Below are positions 18,183 through 27,149 of a stretch of 64,000 bases of DNA, in pieces; position 1 is the first letter of the stretch; every line of letters starts with the position of its first letter. The stretch is from Oscillatoria sp. FACHB-1407 (GTDB taxonomy: Bacteria > Cyanobacteriota > Cyanobacteriia > Elainellales > Elainellaceae). Location: NCBI RefSeq assembly GCF_014697545.1, contig NZ_JACJSA010000002.1:1-64000 (forward strand), read 5' to 3'. The position numbers and the translations under genes are program-made. The notes under the pieces are model-generated. The model had not been told where the DNA came from. It worked only from the letters and a program-made list of their open reading frames with translations, and searched no databases.

Positions 18183-19358
18183 CTAACGTTTCTCAATGAG
18201 GGATTTGTAGAAATCAAGCTGTTGCTGAGCGATCGCTTTATTGGTGTATAGCGACATCGCTCGATCGTATCCTCGCTTGGCGAGTTCAACCGAGAGGTCG
18301 GGTTGGCTCATCAGTTGTAAGAGGCGATCGCGCAACTCAGCCGCATTGCCTTCAGGGAAGGTCAGGCCAGCCTGATCGATCACAAAAGGAATTTCACCCG
18401 AATCGGAGCCAACAACGGGAACCTGGCACGCCATCGCTTCGATCAGCACATGTCCAAACTGCTCCTTCCAGCCCACTGAGGTGAATGTCCGAAACTTATC
18501 CGTGGTTTCCGAAGGCAGGACTAGTGTGTTCATCAGGTTGATGTAATGGGGCACCGTATCGTGGGGCACGCTCTCAACCCAAATCAAGCGATCGTGAATC
18601 CCATCGGCGATCGCCTGTTGCATCAATGTCTCTTTCAGGGGACCACGACCTAATAACAGCCACTTCCACCGTTGATCCTTCAATCCCGCCAATGCTTTAC
18701 TGAGCGTGAGCAACCCCTTCTCTTCTACAAATCGCCCCACAAAACCAACCACAAACTCACCCGGTTGAATACCCAACTGAGCCGCTAATTCTGGTCGAGG
18801 TTGCGGACGAAACAGACTCTCATCCACTCCCAATTGGGGCAATACTCGTGCAGGTCCGTGATATCCCCGCTGGCGTAAAATCTCGACCCCATCCTGGTTT
18901 CCGGCAATCAGACCATCCGTGTGGCGGAGATTATAAGCTTCTAGCCACGAGATTGGAAACTTGAGCTGATAGGGAATATTCCACCAGGTGAAAAATACGT
19001 TCTTGGCATTTAGCCCCAACAAGCGGTTGAGGGTAATAAATTCAACATAGCCCAGTGCCTTAGACCCCTGCTCCACTTGAATCACGTCAGGGCGAAACTG
19101 CCGCAACAATGACACTAAATCCAGTCCAAAGGTGAGTAACCCCTGATTGTTTTCACTCAAGTTCGATACCGGGACAATTTGAAATGCACCCTCTTGTTTG
19201 AGTTGCGTTTCTATAATCTTGTTTTGGACTCCTCCCGGTCTCCAGCGTCGAGGAACCACAACGGTGACTTCAATCCCCGGCTCCAACGCTGCCATAGCTC
19301 TGAGCTTTTCACAGTTCAGATCAACAATATAGGTATGACTTGCAACCAGGATTTTCAT
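18183..19358 (-). CDS. hpsO: GT4 glycosyltransferase, HpsO-like
   Basis: 391 residues, GT-B fold. It starts MKILVASHTYIVDLNCEKLR, has GFVGRFVEEKGLLTLSKAL for the donor domain start and FGHVLIEAMACQVPVVGSDSG as the EX7E motif. Its place in the cluster and its N-terminus fit HpsO. Separated from the HpsN-like gene by 142 bp, in which a short direct repeat GTTAGTCAGT-like motif recurs (also near 18165). Acceptor and sugar are unknown. Confidence 0.72.
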   Translation of the reverse strand: MKILVASHTYIVDLNCEKLRAMAALEPGIEVTVVVPRRWRPGGVQNKIIETQLKQEGAFQIVPVSNLSENNQGLLTFGLDLVSLLRQFRPDVIQVEQGSKALGYVEFITLNRLLGLNAKNVFFTWWNIPYQLKFPISWLEAYNLRHTDGLIAGNQDGVEILRQRGYHGPARVLPQLGVDESLFRPQPRPELAAQLGIQPGEFVVGFVGRFVEEKGLLTLSKALAGLKDQRWKWLLLGRGPLKETLMQQAIADGIHDRLIWVESVPHDTVPHYINLMNTLVLPSETTDKFRTFTSVGWKEQFGHVLIEAMACQVPVVGSDSGEIPFVIDQAGLTFPEGNAAELRDRLLQLMSQPDLSVELAKRGYDRAMSLYTNKAIAQQQLDFYKSLIEKR

Positions 19359-19500
19359 AGAGAATAAATAATGAACGAGGGGTCATTAGAATGTGAACCG
19401 CTAACTCGATCAAGATCAGGCTTCACAACATGAGGGACTTGTCAGTAACTGGTAAGCGACTCGCAACAGTGAGTGAGTCACAACGAGTGAATTGCAACAG

Positions 19501-20556
19501 TTAGTTACTGACAACCGATTGTGGGCTGACACGAGGTGAGGCTTGTTGCTGCGTCTCCTTATCTTGTCGCGTGTAGATTTGTCCGTCATCCCACAGTGAC
19601 TTGACCAGGGTTAGCAAGGCTTTGCCAAAGCCAATCAGGTAAAAGAAAAAGCGGGTGACAATCTTGATGGGGGAGCCACTTTTGTGACAGGGGGGTCGTC
19701 CCAAAACGTGACAATCAAACAAGCGGGCAAACAACCGCAGAGCTTGCAGAGCTGTCAGGTTCTTTAAGCCCATCAAGAAATGGTTGTGATAGAAAGTGAT
19801 CTGGTATTTGAGCGATCGCGTCGTGATGTCATGGCACCCCCCTGTCTCTTCGCCCAAATGCACCAGATTAGCATCGGGATCGTACCAAATCTGATAGCCC
19901 GTCTTGCGAATTCGCAGACAAAAGTCAGACTCTTCCCGCACCGCACTGCCCCGGAACCGTTCATCAAACCAGACGTTGTGCTTCTCAAAAATGTCGCGTC
20001 GATAAGACATATTACAGCCCCGCGCCGTCAACACTTGTTGCGGTTTGACCGTGTGGACTAAATCAATGTGATACCAGGCAATCCCTGGGTCCATCGCTTC
20101 CGGTGGCAGGTAGTCAATGGTTAGATCACCACCAGAGTCCGCCAACTTCATCCGGTCAAAGACCCGTCCAGCAACTGCTCCTACCTCTGGGCGTTCCACA
20201 AAGTTCTTGGCATGGGCAGCTAAGAACCTTGGGGGCAACAGCACGTCGTCATCTAAAAAGAGGAGAATCTCACCTTGCGATCGCCGCACGGCGTAATTCC
20301 GCGCCCCCGGCAGGCTTGCCCAGGTGACCTTAAAAAGGCGAATTTTTTGGGCGGCAGCCAACTCATTTAAGTAGTTCTCAGTTTCAGGCTCGTGGGTTTG
20401 AGTCTGGTCAACTACGATCACCTCATAATTGGGGTAGTCCTGCTGAAGCACATTCTCCAACGTTTCCCGCAAGATCTGTTCGCGGCGGTAAGTCGGGATG
20501 ATGACAGAAATTGGAGGTGAAGCCACAGATTTATCTCCTAAGTCCAACGGGATCAA
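19501..20556 (-). CDS. hpsN: GT2 glycosyltransferase, HpsN-like
   Basis: 351 residues, GT-A fold: ISVIIPTYRREQILRETLEN, EVIVVDQTQ, the DXD motif in LLFLDDDVLLPP, and an acceptor region with GSAVREESDFCLRIRKTGY. The C-terminal ~70 residues hold a hydrophobic stretch (FFFYLIGFGKALLTLV) that may anchor it to the membrane. Directly follows hpsL by 35 nt. The name is by resemblance and position; the reaction is inferred from the fold. Confidence 0.72.
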   Translation of the reverse strand: MIPLDLGDKSVASPPISVIIPTYRREQILRETLENVLQQDYPNYEVIVVDQTQTHEPETENYLNELAAAQKIRLFKVTWASLPGARNYAVRRSQGEILLFLDDDVLLPPRFLAAHAKNFVERPEVGAVAGRVFDRMKLADSGGDLTIDYLPPEAMDPGIAWYHIDLVHTVKPQQVLTARGCNMSYRRDIFEKHNVWFDERFRGSAVREESDFCLRIRKTGYQIWYDPDANLVHLGEETGGCHDITTRSLKYQITFYHNHFLMGLKNLTALQALRLFARLFDCHVLGRPPCHKSGSPIKIVTRFFFYLIGFGKALLTLVKSLWDDGQIYTRQDKETQQQASPRVSPQSVVSN

Positions 20557-20591
20557 CGGTCAAAGGTAAACGCTTGCGTGGATATCTCAGT

Positions 20592-22259
20592 CTAAGAAAA
20601 TCCCTGCCTTCGTCGGAGGCGGCTCTTTTTCCTGGTCACAGGTTGAACCTGTTCTAGTGCCTCCCGTTTCTCATCTCGCTCGATTTCAGGCAGCCTCAAC
20701 ACAACCCCTGCAAAGAACCAGTAGTACACAGCTACCGGGTCTACATCTAACGGGTAGTAGTAAGTGTTATAGCTAATGAACAAGACGAACAGCCACAGTG
20801 CAGCCCCATAAGGGCGCAAACTCGTATCTTTCACTGAGCGATAGGCCTTGAATGCAATAACGACAAGGGTTGTCACGACTACTAAAAATGCCAACGCCCC
20901 AAATGGACCAATCTCGTAAATTAACTTGGGATAGTAGGTTTCGACGAGTTGAGTGTTACCCAGCGATCGCGCTGAATTCGTCGCTCTACCTAACCCATTG
21001 CCTAAAAAACCATTCTGAGATGCCATCGCCCATCCAAATTGGCTTGCAATAAAAGCATGAGGCGGTGAGGCTTCCCAACGACCCTGGAAACTTTCAATCC
21101 GTTCCTGCAAAATCGCGGGGTTATTAACGGCAATGATGCTTAAAAGTCCTCCTAAAACCACCGCAGTCGGCAAAAATCGCTTGAGGTAAATAATCTGACC
21201 TGTGAGAACTAACAATAACACCAGAGCCACAGGCACAATTCCTAGAGCAATACGTTGACCTGATAAAACAGACATGACAACAACCGAGCCAAGGGAAACC
21301 AGGCTCAGCGTCCGCCACAAAGGTTTAGGGTCATTAAAGGCAGGGGCAAAGGCTAAAAAACCACTAGAGATCAAAAACCATCCCCATTGCCAGGGAGCTA
21401 CAAACGTTCCCGGTAGGCGAATCTGACCATGTTGAGGGCTATATAGTAAAGCACCCCCCACAAAACATCGAGCACCTAAGCTGGCTTTAAACAAATCTTC
21501 CCCGGTTGCAAATTGAGTCCCTTCACATCGCCCTGTTTTGAGAAAAAGGTATTGCACAAACGCGAGGCCACAGGCAACTAGAACTAGAACAACCGTCAAC
21601 CGCATCAAAAACATCAAGTCTTTTCGGTTGCGAATTAAGTAATAGCCACAGACGATCAGTGGAATGTAGCCTATCAAGACTTTAAGACCTAGAATGCCCA
21701 TCCCTAGGGGATTCTCTAGAACCAACTCGTTACCCACTTCAAATTCCGCTGGGTTGAGTTGCTCTGCCCCATTGACGAAGGTCAATGTCAATAGGCAAAA
21801 AGTTAACAAAATCATGAGGGGTGGCACTAACCCTTTGGGAATCAGTAAGGGCAGTTGCTCTCGACGACAATATTGCACCACACCAAACAAAGCTGGGATG
21901 TAAAAACCATCCTTAGCCAGCTGAAGCAATGGGCTATTACCAATTAAGTAAGTCACAGTGCCGCCAAAGGGCAAGTAGATCAGGAAAGCCCATAATGCTT
22001 GGCGTGGATATTTAAAGGAGAGGGTCGTGCAAAGTAACCCGACCGTAACACCGATCGCAGGCTTAACACCACTCGTGAGACCTACCAGAAAACCGATGAC
22101 AGCCGCAAATAGAAGCGCAAGGGCTGTAAAGACAATTAACTCCTTACGCAATCGTTCGGCTTTACGCTTTTGTGCCAAACGTTCTTTAAGAGTAAGCTCA
22201 GCCTTTTCAGTAATGACTGGTTCACTCTGTTGAGTTCGCCTGCGTCTTGTTCTCACCAT
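20592..22259 (-). CDS. hpsL: Hormogonium polysaccharide biosynthesis protein HpsL (polymerase-like membrane protein)
   Basis: 555 residues from the ATG at 22259 (MVRTRRRR); an upstream extension to 22313 looks non-native. A basic N-terminus is followed by ~11 membrane helices; conserved blocks include SFKYPRQALWAFLIYLPFGG, QIRLPGTFVAPWQWGWFLIS and SYNTYYYPLDVDPVAVYYW. It has an O-antigen-ligase/Wzy-like topology. In filamentous cyanobacteria hps genes make the slime that gliding hormogonia move on. It heads the minus-strand run of glycosyltransferase genes and is divergent from the nucleotidyltransferase at 22458. Confidence 0.85.
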   Translation of the reverse strand: MVRTRRRRTQQSEPVITEKAELTLKERLAQKRKAERLRKELIVFTALALLFAAVIGFLVGLTSGVKPAIGVTVGLLCTTLSFKYPRQALWAFLIYLPFGGTVTYLIGNSPLLQLAKDGFYIPALFGVVQYCRREQLPLLIPKGLVPPLMILLTFCLLTLTFVNGAEQLNPAEFEVGNELVLENPLGMGILGLKVLIGYIPLIVCGYYLIRNRKDLMFLMRLTVVLVLVACGLAFVQYLFLKTGRCEGTQFATGEDLFKASLGARCFVGGALLYSPQHGQIRLPGTFVAPWQWGWFLISSGFLAFAPAFNDPKPLWRTLSLVSLGSVVVMSVLSGQRIALGIVPVALVLLLVLTGQIIYLKRFLPTAVVLGGLLSIIAVNNPAILQERIESFQGRWEASPPHAFIASQFGWAMASQNGFLGNGLGRATNSARSLGNTQLVETYYPKLIYEIGPFGALAFLVVVTTLVVIAFKAYRSVKDTSLRPYGAALWLFVLFISYNTYYYPLDVDPVAVYYWFFAGVVLRLPEIERDEKREALEQVQPVTRKKSRLRRRQGFS

Positions 22260-22457
22260 AATGTCACAGTCTAAGAGTATGTGCTGAAAGAAAACCCGCA
22301 GCGACCGAGCCACTATCGGTTATATGGTAATCAATGCCCCCGAAACATCACTAGCTATCGTACCGATCTTCATCCATTCTTTGAATTCATCTACTGATCC
22401 CTCAGTAAATAGCAGAGCTTTTCAGGGAGTTTGTAAAAATGGGATGAAGGCTCTCGT

Positions 22458-23282
22458 ATGGTTTGGTCTATGACAAACAATCATCTTGCAAATCCTGATA
22501 TTATTGGGCTTCTTCCCGCTGGGGGACAGGCAACTCGGATTTCTCCACTGCCCGTTAGTAAGGAGCTATATCCTATCGGGTTTCATGCCATTGGAGCAGA
22601 TGGTAAACTGCGTCCCAAGGTCGTCTGCCATTATCTCCTAGAAAAGATGCGCTTGGCGGGAATTCATAAAGCATTTGTGGTGCTGCGTCCCGGCAAGTGG
22701 GATATTCCAAGCTACTTGGGTGACGGGAAGGGCTTGGATATGCGCCTCGGTTATCTGACAATACATGTGCCATTTGGGATTCCTTACACACTAGATCAGG
22801 CTTATCCCTTCATTCAGACTTCGTTCGTCGCTCTGGGGTTTCCCGATATCCTGTTTGAGCCACAGGATGCCTTTGTCCATCTGGTAAAGCATCAAGCAGC
22901 AACTCAGGCAGATGTGGTTTTAGGGTTGTTTCCAACGGAACAATATCAAAAAGCAGGAATGGTAGATGTAGATGCAACAGGTCGCGTCCACCACATTATT
23001 GAGAAACCTAAGTTCACAGAGTTGAAATATATGTGGGCGATCGCCCTCTGGACACCCACTTTCACTCACTTTATGCACAACTACTTGGCAGCCATTCCCC
23101 CAGAACATTGGCAACAACCAGGTCAACGAGAGCTACCCATCGGCGACGTGATTCAAGCCGGAATTAACGCTGGGCTAAGCGTTGAGGCAGAAATTTTTGA
23201 ACAGGGGATGTACTTAGACATCGGGACGCCAGACGATCTCATCCGAGCCGTCCACCAATTTACTCCATCCCTTGAAGCATAG
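22458..23282 (+). CDS. Sugar-phosphate nucleotidyltransferase (RfbA/GlmU-like)
   Basis: 274 residues. The activation motif is degenerate but recognisable: GLLPAGGQATRISPLPVSKELYP in place of GGxGTRLxPxTxxxPK; later DVVLGLFPTEQYQKAGMV and a final IEKPKF segment typical of glucose-1-phosphate thymidylyl/uridylyltransferases. It activates a sugar as its nucleotide derivative, very plausibly for the adjacent divergent hps locus. GAAGG lies 9 nt before the ATG; Met5 (22470) is an alternative start. Convergent with gvpG, only 8 bp between the stops. Confidence 0.75.
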   Translation: MVWSMTNNHLANPDIIGLLPAGGQATRISPLPVSKELYPIGFHAIGADGKLRPKVVCHYLLEKMRLAGIHKAFVVLRPGKWDIPSYLGDGKGLDMRLGYLTIHVPFGIPYTLDQAYPFIQTSFVALGFPDILFEPQDAFVHLVKHQAATQADVVLGLFPTEQYQKAGMVDVDATGRVHHIIEKPKFTELKYMWAIALWTPTFTHFMHNYLAAIPPEHWQQPGQRELPIGDVIQAGINAGLSVEAEIFEQGMYLDIGTPDDLIRAVHQFTPSLEA

Positions 23283-23290
23283 ACTGGAGA

Positions 23291-23545
23291 TCAATCTTCC
23301 TCTGCGGCTGCTCTGGCGGCATCCTCTGCTGCCTGAATCGCCAAGAGCAACTCTTCTTCTTGCGCTTCAAAGTCTTCTTCCGAAATGTCTCCCATGTCAA
23401 ACGCCAGTTGCAGTGCCAGGAGGCGTTTACTCAAGTTTTCTTTATCATCCAGTTCGGCATCTGCCCGTTCTAAAATCTTTTCAGCGATCCAATTCATGCC
23501 TGAAATTGGAGCGGTAACTGGGGTTAAGAGTAGGTCAAGAAACAT
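23291..23545 (-). CDS. gvpG: Gas vesicle protein GvpG
   Basis: 84 residues from the ATG at 23545, preceded by GGAGG at 7 nt. It starts FLDLLLTPVTAPISGMNWIA, the hallmark of GvpG, followed by an acidic helical region (ISEEDFEAQEEELLLAIQ). GvpG is an essential minor protein of gas-vesicle assembly. It is the last gene of the gvpK-F-G group, 62 nt after gvpF. Confidence 0.92.
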   Translation of the reverse strand: MFLDLLLTPVTAPISGMNWIAEKILERADAELDDKENLSKRLLALQLAFDMGDISEEDFEAQEEELLLAIQAAEDAARAAAEED

Positions 23546-23607
23546 CCAAAATCCTCCAATCAGGTTCAAATCAACCAGCAGTCGGAAATAGGCAACGGCT
23601 CTGGTTG

Positions 23608-24351
23608 CTATTCCCTATCCTTTACTTGAGCAAAGTTATATGGGGCTGTGAAGTTGTTGTAGCGAATCTTGAGGCGACCCTCGAATTGCAGGTCAAGCTG
23701 CTCGACCTGCTCGCCAAACTCAGCTTCCGCATCCCAGGGGATGAGATATGCGGCGTTGTAGATCATCGTGTCGGTTAGCACATCGTTCTCGGCAACTTCA
23801 ACTGCCAGTGCATTAAGGTTGGTTTGAAATACCTTGATAATGCTTTCCTTACGGGTGGTCACAGCCTGCTCAATGGCTTGCCCAATTTGCACGACCTGAT
23901 CCATGCTGAGTGGCTTACCTTCGTGGCGATCGCGCTTAATCCGTAATTCCTCATCCTCCTGCATCAGTGTTTCCAATTCGGCACTTTGATCCCAAAATAC
24001 CTTGACCCCAACCTCGCGCTTTCCATCCAGCTTCACAAACAACTGCTTCAAAGCGTTGCCCTGAGGGGTAATTAACTGCTGCTCCACCGAATTCCAATTC
24101 TCAATAATCAGCCCAAATTGCAACGGCAGCAGCGTTCGATAGCCTTGTTCCATTGCCTGTTCCAACACTCTCTCATGACCCAGCAAGTTCTTACGACTGG
24201 CGAGATAGCGTTCCTGTTGAGCCTCTGAATACAAAAACACAAACTCATCAATGGTGTGCGCTCCCACGGGCTGTTTGTCCAGACCTTCTAAATCTAGATC
24301 TTGAGGACCCGGCAGCGGAAAAATTCCATACAAGTAAAGCCCATATCCCAT
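23608..24351 (-). CDS. gvpF: Gas vesicle protein GvpF (GvpF/L family)
   Basis: 247 residues. Start GYGLYLYGIFPLPGP; core HERVLEQAMEQGYRTLLPLQFG and the C-terminal NAAYLIPWDAEAEFGEQVEQ are typical GvpF/L motifs of the two-domain fold. GvpF binds GvpA monomers and is thought to hand them to the growing shell. A ribosome-binding AGGGTG precedes the ATG. It is 99 nt downstream of gvpK. Confidence 0.92.
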   Translation of the reverse strand: MGYGLYLYGIFPLPGPQDLDLEGLDKQPVGAHTIDEFVFLYSEAQQERYLASRKNLLGHERVLEQAMEQGYRTLLPLQFGLIIENWNSVEQQLITPQGNALKQLFVKLDGKREVGVKVFWDQSAELETLMQEDEELRIKRDRHEGKPLSMDQVVQIGQAIEQAVTTRKESIIKVFQTNLNALAVEVAENDVLTDTMIYNAAYLIPWDAEAEFGEQVEQLDLQFEGRLKIRYNNFTAPYNFAQVKDRE

Positions 24352-24450
24352 AATTCACCCTCTCAATGCTGGCAGGACACCATACTCTAATACTTCCCTA
24401 CTCCCTACCGCATTGCTCACACCCAGTCAGGACATTAGACTTTTCTCAAA

Positions 24451-24948
24451 TCAAATTTGTGGATCACGAGGGGGAACCGAAGAAATTGGCTTAGACGTGA
24501 GAACCAATCGCAGTTTTGCATGAATTAAATTCAACTGTGCCAACCCCAAATCCACGTCACCCTCCACAACCACCCCGGTGTTCAAGAGGCGATCCAGTAA
24601 CTCCAAAATCGAGGGATTTGTCGAGGTTTCTCCAGGATAGTAGCCACTGCCCTTGGGTAGTAAAGTACCAATTTCACCCAAATCAATATTTAAATCAGCC
24701 GGATCAATCTCAAATACCTCACACAACGTAACAACTTGCTCCTCTAACTTACGCAAGCTATCGGCTGCCCGCTCCAGATCAGCATCACTCAACTCCCCTG
24801 ACTCCATACGACGAATCACCTGTGCCTCCATCAATTGACGCACAAGCTCCACTACTGTTAACAGCAATGGAGCTAGTCCGGCGTTTGGTCCCTGATGGGG
24901 TTGTAACGAATCGCCAGGGGAAATTTGAATGGGTGAATCAGACGGCAT
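24451..24948 (-). CDS. gvpK: Gas vesicle protein GvpK
   Basis: 165 residues. Contains APLLLTVVELVRQLMEAQVI, LSDADLERAADSLRKLEEQV and the GvpK tail ILELLDRLLNTGVVVEGDVD, which itself resembles part of GvpA/J. An extended, Pro/Gly-rich N-terminus of ~25 residues and a linker (LLPKGSGYYPGETSTNPS) are visible. It is required for vesicle formation, exact role unknown. It starts 9 nt after the tiny ORF at 24958-25134, so translational coupling is likely. Confidence 0.92.
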   Translation of the reverse strand: MPSDSPIQISPGDSLQPHQGPNAGLAPLLLTVVELVRQLMEAQVIRRMESGELSDADLERAADSLRKLEEQVVTLCEVFEIDPADLNIDLGEIGTLLPKGSGYYPGETSTNPSILELLDRLLNTGVVVEGDVDLGLAQLNLIHAKLRLVLTSKPISSVPPRDPQI

Positions 24949-24957
24949 GAATTAAGC

Positions 24958-25134
24958 TTAACGCTGACGAGACTGTTCGAGTTGTCTCAAAAATTCTTTC
25001 TGGTATTGGACAAAGGCAGTATGCCACTCTCGAAATCGCCGTTCCCCATCGCGGACAAGCAGTTGGCGATAGTGCTCTGAGTCAATCGGTTGCTGATTTT
25101 TGGAATAAAGCGGTTGATCTGTCGTTAGCATCAT
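24958..25134 (-). CDS. Mini-ORF 2 of the gvp operon, unknown
   Basis: 58 residues from the ATG at 25134, which overlaps the TGA of mini-ORF 1 as ATGA. It is rich in Arg, Gln and aromatic residues in a helical pattern (RRFREWHTAFVQYQKEFLRQ). No known Gvp family is recognised; it does not resemble GvpV or GvpW as I know them. Its place between gvpJ and gvpK, the overlap upstream and the 9-nt gap downstream argue for a real co-translated protein. Confidence 0.6.
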   Translation of the reverse strand: MMLTTDQPLYSKNQQPIDSEHYRQLLVRDGERRFREWHTAFVQYQKEFLRQLEQSRQR

Positions 25135-25322
25135 CTTGTCTCCCGGTTGTACCAACTATGTTTTAGCCATTGACGACGAGACTCTTGCATCTGGATCTCA
25201 GCATAACCTGCCAGAATGCGGCTCTGCTCACCAGTGTGCGTCTTCAGTCGAGATCCCCCTGAGCGAAATCCCCGAACTAGCTTAGCCGTCGGAATTTGCT
25301 TCATCGATTTAATGGTGATCAT
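25131..25322 (-). CDS. Mini-ORF 1 of the gvp operon, unknown basic protein
   Basis: 63 residues, strongly basic: IPTAKLVRGFRSGGSRLKTH, then AEIQMQESRRQWLKHSWYN. Ends in the ATGA overlap with mini-ORF 2. Not a recognised Gvp protein. The second half is a predicted amphipathic helix with conserved-looking Trp/Arg spacing similar to that in mini-ORF 2, so the two may be partners or distant relatives. A MITE-like element begins 41 bp upstream of its start, and probably supplies or disturbs its promoter. Confidence 0.58.
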   Translation of the reverse strand: MITIKSMKQIPTAKLVRGFRSGGSRLKTHTGEQSRILAGYAEIQMQESRRQWLKHSWYNRETR

Positions 25323-25362
25323 GCTCGATCTCTCGCTATGTCACGACAATAGATCTCTTGCA

Positions 25363-25433
25363 AACTATAGTGTTCACAAATTGTTTGTGAATCCCTGCAC
25401 CCCGTTCATATCTCAGTTGGGATGGCTATAGTT
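25363..25433 (+). mobile_element. MITE-like element C, copy 1 (71 bp)
   Basis: Perfect 8-bp terminal inverted repeats AACTATAG / CTATAGTT, an internal palindrome TTCACAAA-TTG-TTTGTGAA (25373-25391), then CCCTGCACCCCGTTCAT and a GTTGGGATGGCTATAG end. A 114-bp relative in the same orientation is at 29271-29384. No coding capacity. Confidence 0.7.
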
Positions 25434-25492
25434 CTTTAAAAGAGACCTAATAACGGTAGAAAACGGTAGAACCTGATAGTTGTGTTTCCCTT

Positions 25493-25526
25493 AAAAAAGG
25501 GCTAAAGGCTCATAGCCCTCAGCCCT
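25493..25526 (-). terminator. Terminator/attenuator after gvpJ
   Basis: On the minus strand, AGGGCT and AGCCCT pair around an inner GGCTATGAGCC hairpin and are followed by six T. It lies directly after the gvpJ stop and separates gvpACNJ from the mini-ORF/gvpKFG group, so downstream genes would be read less or from another promoter. Confidence 0.65.
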
Positions 25527-25530
25527 AAAT

Positions 25531-25872
25531 CTAGGATGCTGCCCGGAGAGCTTTTAGCTCTGTCTCCAGGCTTTCAATGCGGGATTGGAGTTGACGATTT
25601 GCCTCCAGCAATTGATAGGATTGCCCACTCAAATAGGGGTCACTTTCCCACCAATTAATGCCAATTTCCTTAGCTTTATCCACCGACGAGATCAGGAGAC
25701 GGATGCGAATACTCAGGAGTTCTGTAGAACCCACTGAAACAGAAATATCTCCTGCAATGACAATGCCCTTATCAAGAACCCGTTCTAACACGTCAGCTAG
25801 AGTAGACCCTGAAGTAGACGTTGTAATTGTGCGATTTGGATTTGTTGGAGTTCGTTGAACTGTTGCAGTCAT
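25531..25872 (-). CDS. gvpJ: Gas vesicle protein GvpJ
   Basis: 113 residues from the ATG at 25872; an in-frame GTG at 25881 overlaps the gvpN stop as GTGA and could also serve. The GvpA-like core LADVLERVLDKGIVIAGDIS and STELLSIRIRLLISSVDKA is followed by a C-terminal coiled-coil tail (LLEANRQLQSRIESLETELK). GvpJ is a minor shell-related protein needed for vesicle nucleation. GAGGG precedes the ATG. Confidence 0.9.
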   Translation of the reverse strand: MTATVQRTPTNPNRTITTSTSGSTLADVLERVLDKGIVIAGDISVSVGSTELLSIRIRLLISSVDKAKEIGINWWESDPYLSGQSYQLLEANRQLQSRIESLETELKALRAAS

Positions 25873-25877
25873 AGCCC

Positions 25878-27149
25878 TCACCCTTCATTGGAGGTACTGA
25901 GTCGATAGGCGGACGCACCGTTTGTACCCTTGTGCGTTAGTAATCCTTTCGCTGTTAAAGAGCGCAGTGCGTTAACCGTTTCATAACGACTGATGTTCAA
26001 TGCTGCTTCAATTTCTGAAGGACGAGCATTGTGCGACGCTTGCAAATAGATATAAACAGCCTGCTCGTGAGGCACATCTTCAACAAAGGTAGGGGGGATT
26101 GCCTCCATATCGACCGTTGAGGGTGGTAGTGTCTCCTCGGTCGGTGTTTGGATAGCAGGCTCTGAATCAACTACTGTGTCTAAAGCAGGCTCAGCACTCG
26201 GTTGAACCAACGTTTCTAAGGCAGGCACATCTGTTGTAACAGCGACCTGCGGCTGATTCTCGTGGTCGCAAATCAAATCGTTAAACAGTTGCCATAAAAC
26301 CTGAGTTGATTCATGCAACGGTAGCCCAGCACGCGATAGCAATACATCCTGACAGATGTCGCGAAACTCTGGGTTTTCTGGCAGAGCAACGATACCGTGC
26401 TCATGGCAAACCTTCGCCAACATCAAGCAAGACCGCAAGCCAGAGGTCTTCTCCGCGTTAGTGCGAGTCCGAAATCCTTTGACTAGCCGTACAATTGTCA
26501 GTGCGCTCTCCCGATCAATCCCCGTCTTTTGAACGGCAATTTCCTGTTGAGTCAATTCATCTGGCTCAGGCATGTTGATAGTGATTAGACGATCCATCAA
26601 CGCATCCTGAGTATCGTGAACTCCACAATATTCCTCTGGGTTTGAGGTAAAAATTGCTCGGAAGTGAGGATTGACTCGAATATATTCGGTGCGGTTGTTG
26701 CTGGGTGGCAACACCAACAGCTTTTCCTCCAGTGCCGACAACAGGACATTGTTGACTTCTGGGCGAGAGCGGTTGAACTCGTCGTACACCAGAGTAAAGC
26801 CTTCTCGACATGCCAGCGTCAGGCGAGAATCAACCCAATTTTGCCGCAATTCGTCTTCAACTTTAACCACACTGTGAATAAAGTTATCGACGACTTTTTT
26901 GCGAGTATAGCCGGACTGATTACCGATCAGGTCAGAAGTCTTGAACTCGTCATCACCAAACAACAGCATGATGGGACGACTTAACAAATCGGCTAAATGC
27001 AACGCCAGGGTTGTTTTGCCTGTTCCGGCAGGACCGCGCAAATGCACCGAAAAGCCAGATTGAAGATAGCGTAGGGCACGGGTTGCAACTCGTTCAACAG
27101 CGGGGGTGTTGACGAAACGACGGGGGCTGGCTCGTAAAACAGTAGTCAC
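25878..27149 (-). CDS. gvpN: Gas vesicle AAA+ ATPase GvpN with C-terminal winged-helix-like module
   Basis: 423 residues. The MoxR-type AAA+ core is complete: Walker A GPAGTGKT (39-46), a Walker B in [14 protein letters not shown] and sensor-1 in [10 protein letters not shown]. About 300-370 is an acidic linker; the last ~55 residues ([40 protein letters not shown]) form a small winged-helix-like module also present at the end of GvpC. GvpN helps vesicles widen and elongate. GTG start overlapping the gvpC TGA by 4 bp (GTGA), so translation is coupled. The C-terminal extension makes it longer than typical GvpN. Confidence 0.92.
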   Translation of the reverse strand: MTTVLRASPRRFVNTPAVERVATRALRYLQSGFSVHLRGPAGTGKTTLALHLADLLSRPIMLLFGDDEFKTSDLIGNQSGYTRKKVVDNFIHSVVKVEDELRQNWVDSRLTLACREGFTLVYDEFNRSRPEVNNVLLSALEEKLLVLPPSNNRTEYIRVNPHFRAIFTSNPEEYCGVHDTQDALMDRLITINMPEPDELTQQEIAVQKTGIDRESALTIVRLVKGFRTRTNAEKTSGLRSCLMLAKVCHEHGIVALPENPEFRDICQDVLLSRAGLPLHESTQVLWQLFNDLICDHENQPQVAVTTDVPALETLVQPSAEPALDTVVDSEPAIQTPTEETLPPSTVDMEAIPPTFVEDVPHEQAVYIYLQASHNARPSEIEAALNISRYETVNALRSLTAKGLLTHKGTNGASAYRLSTSNEG

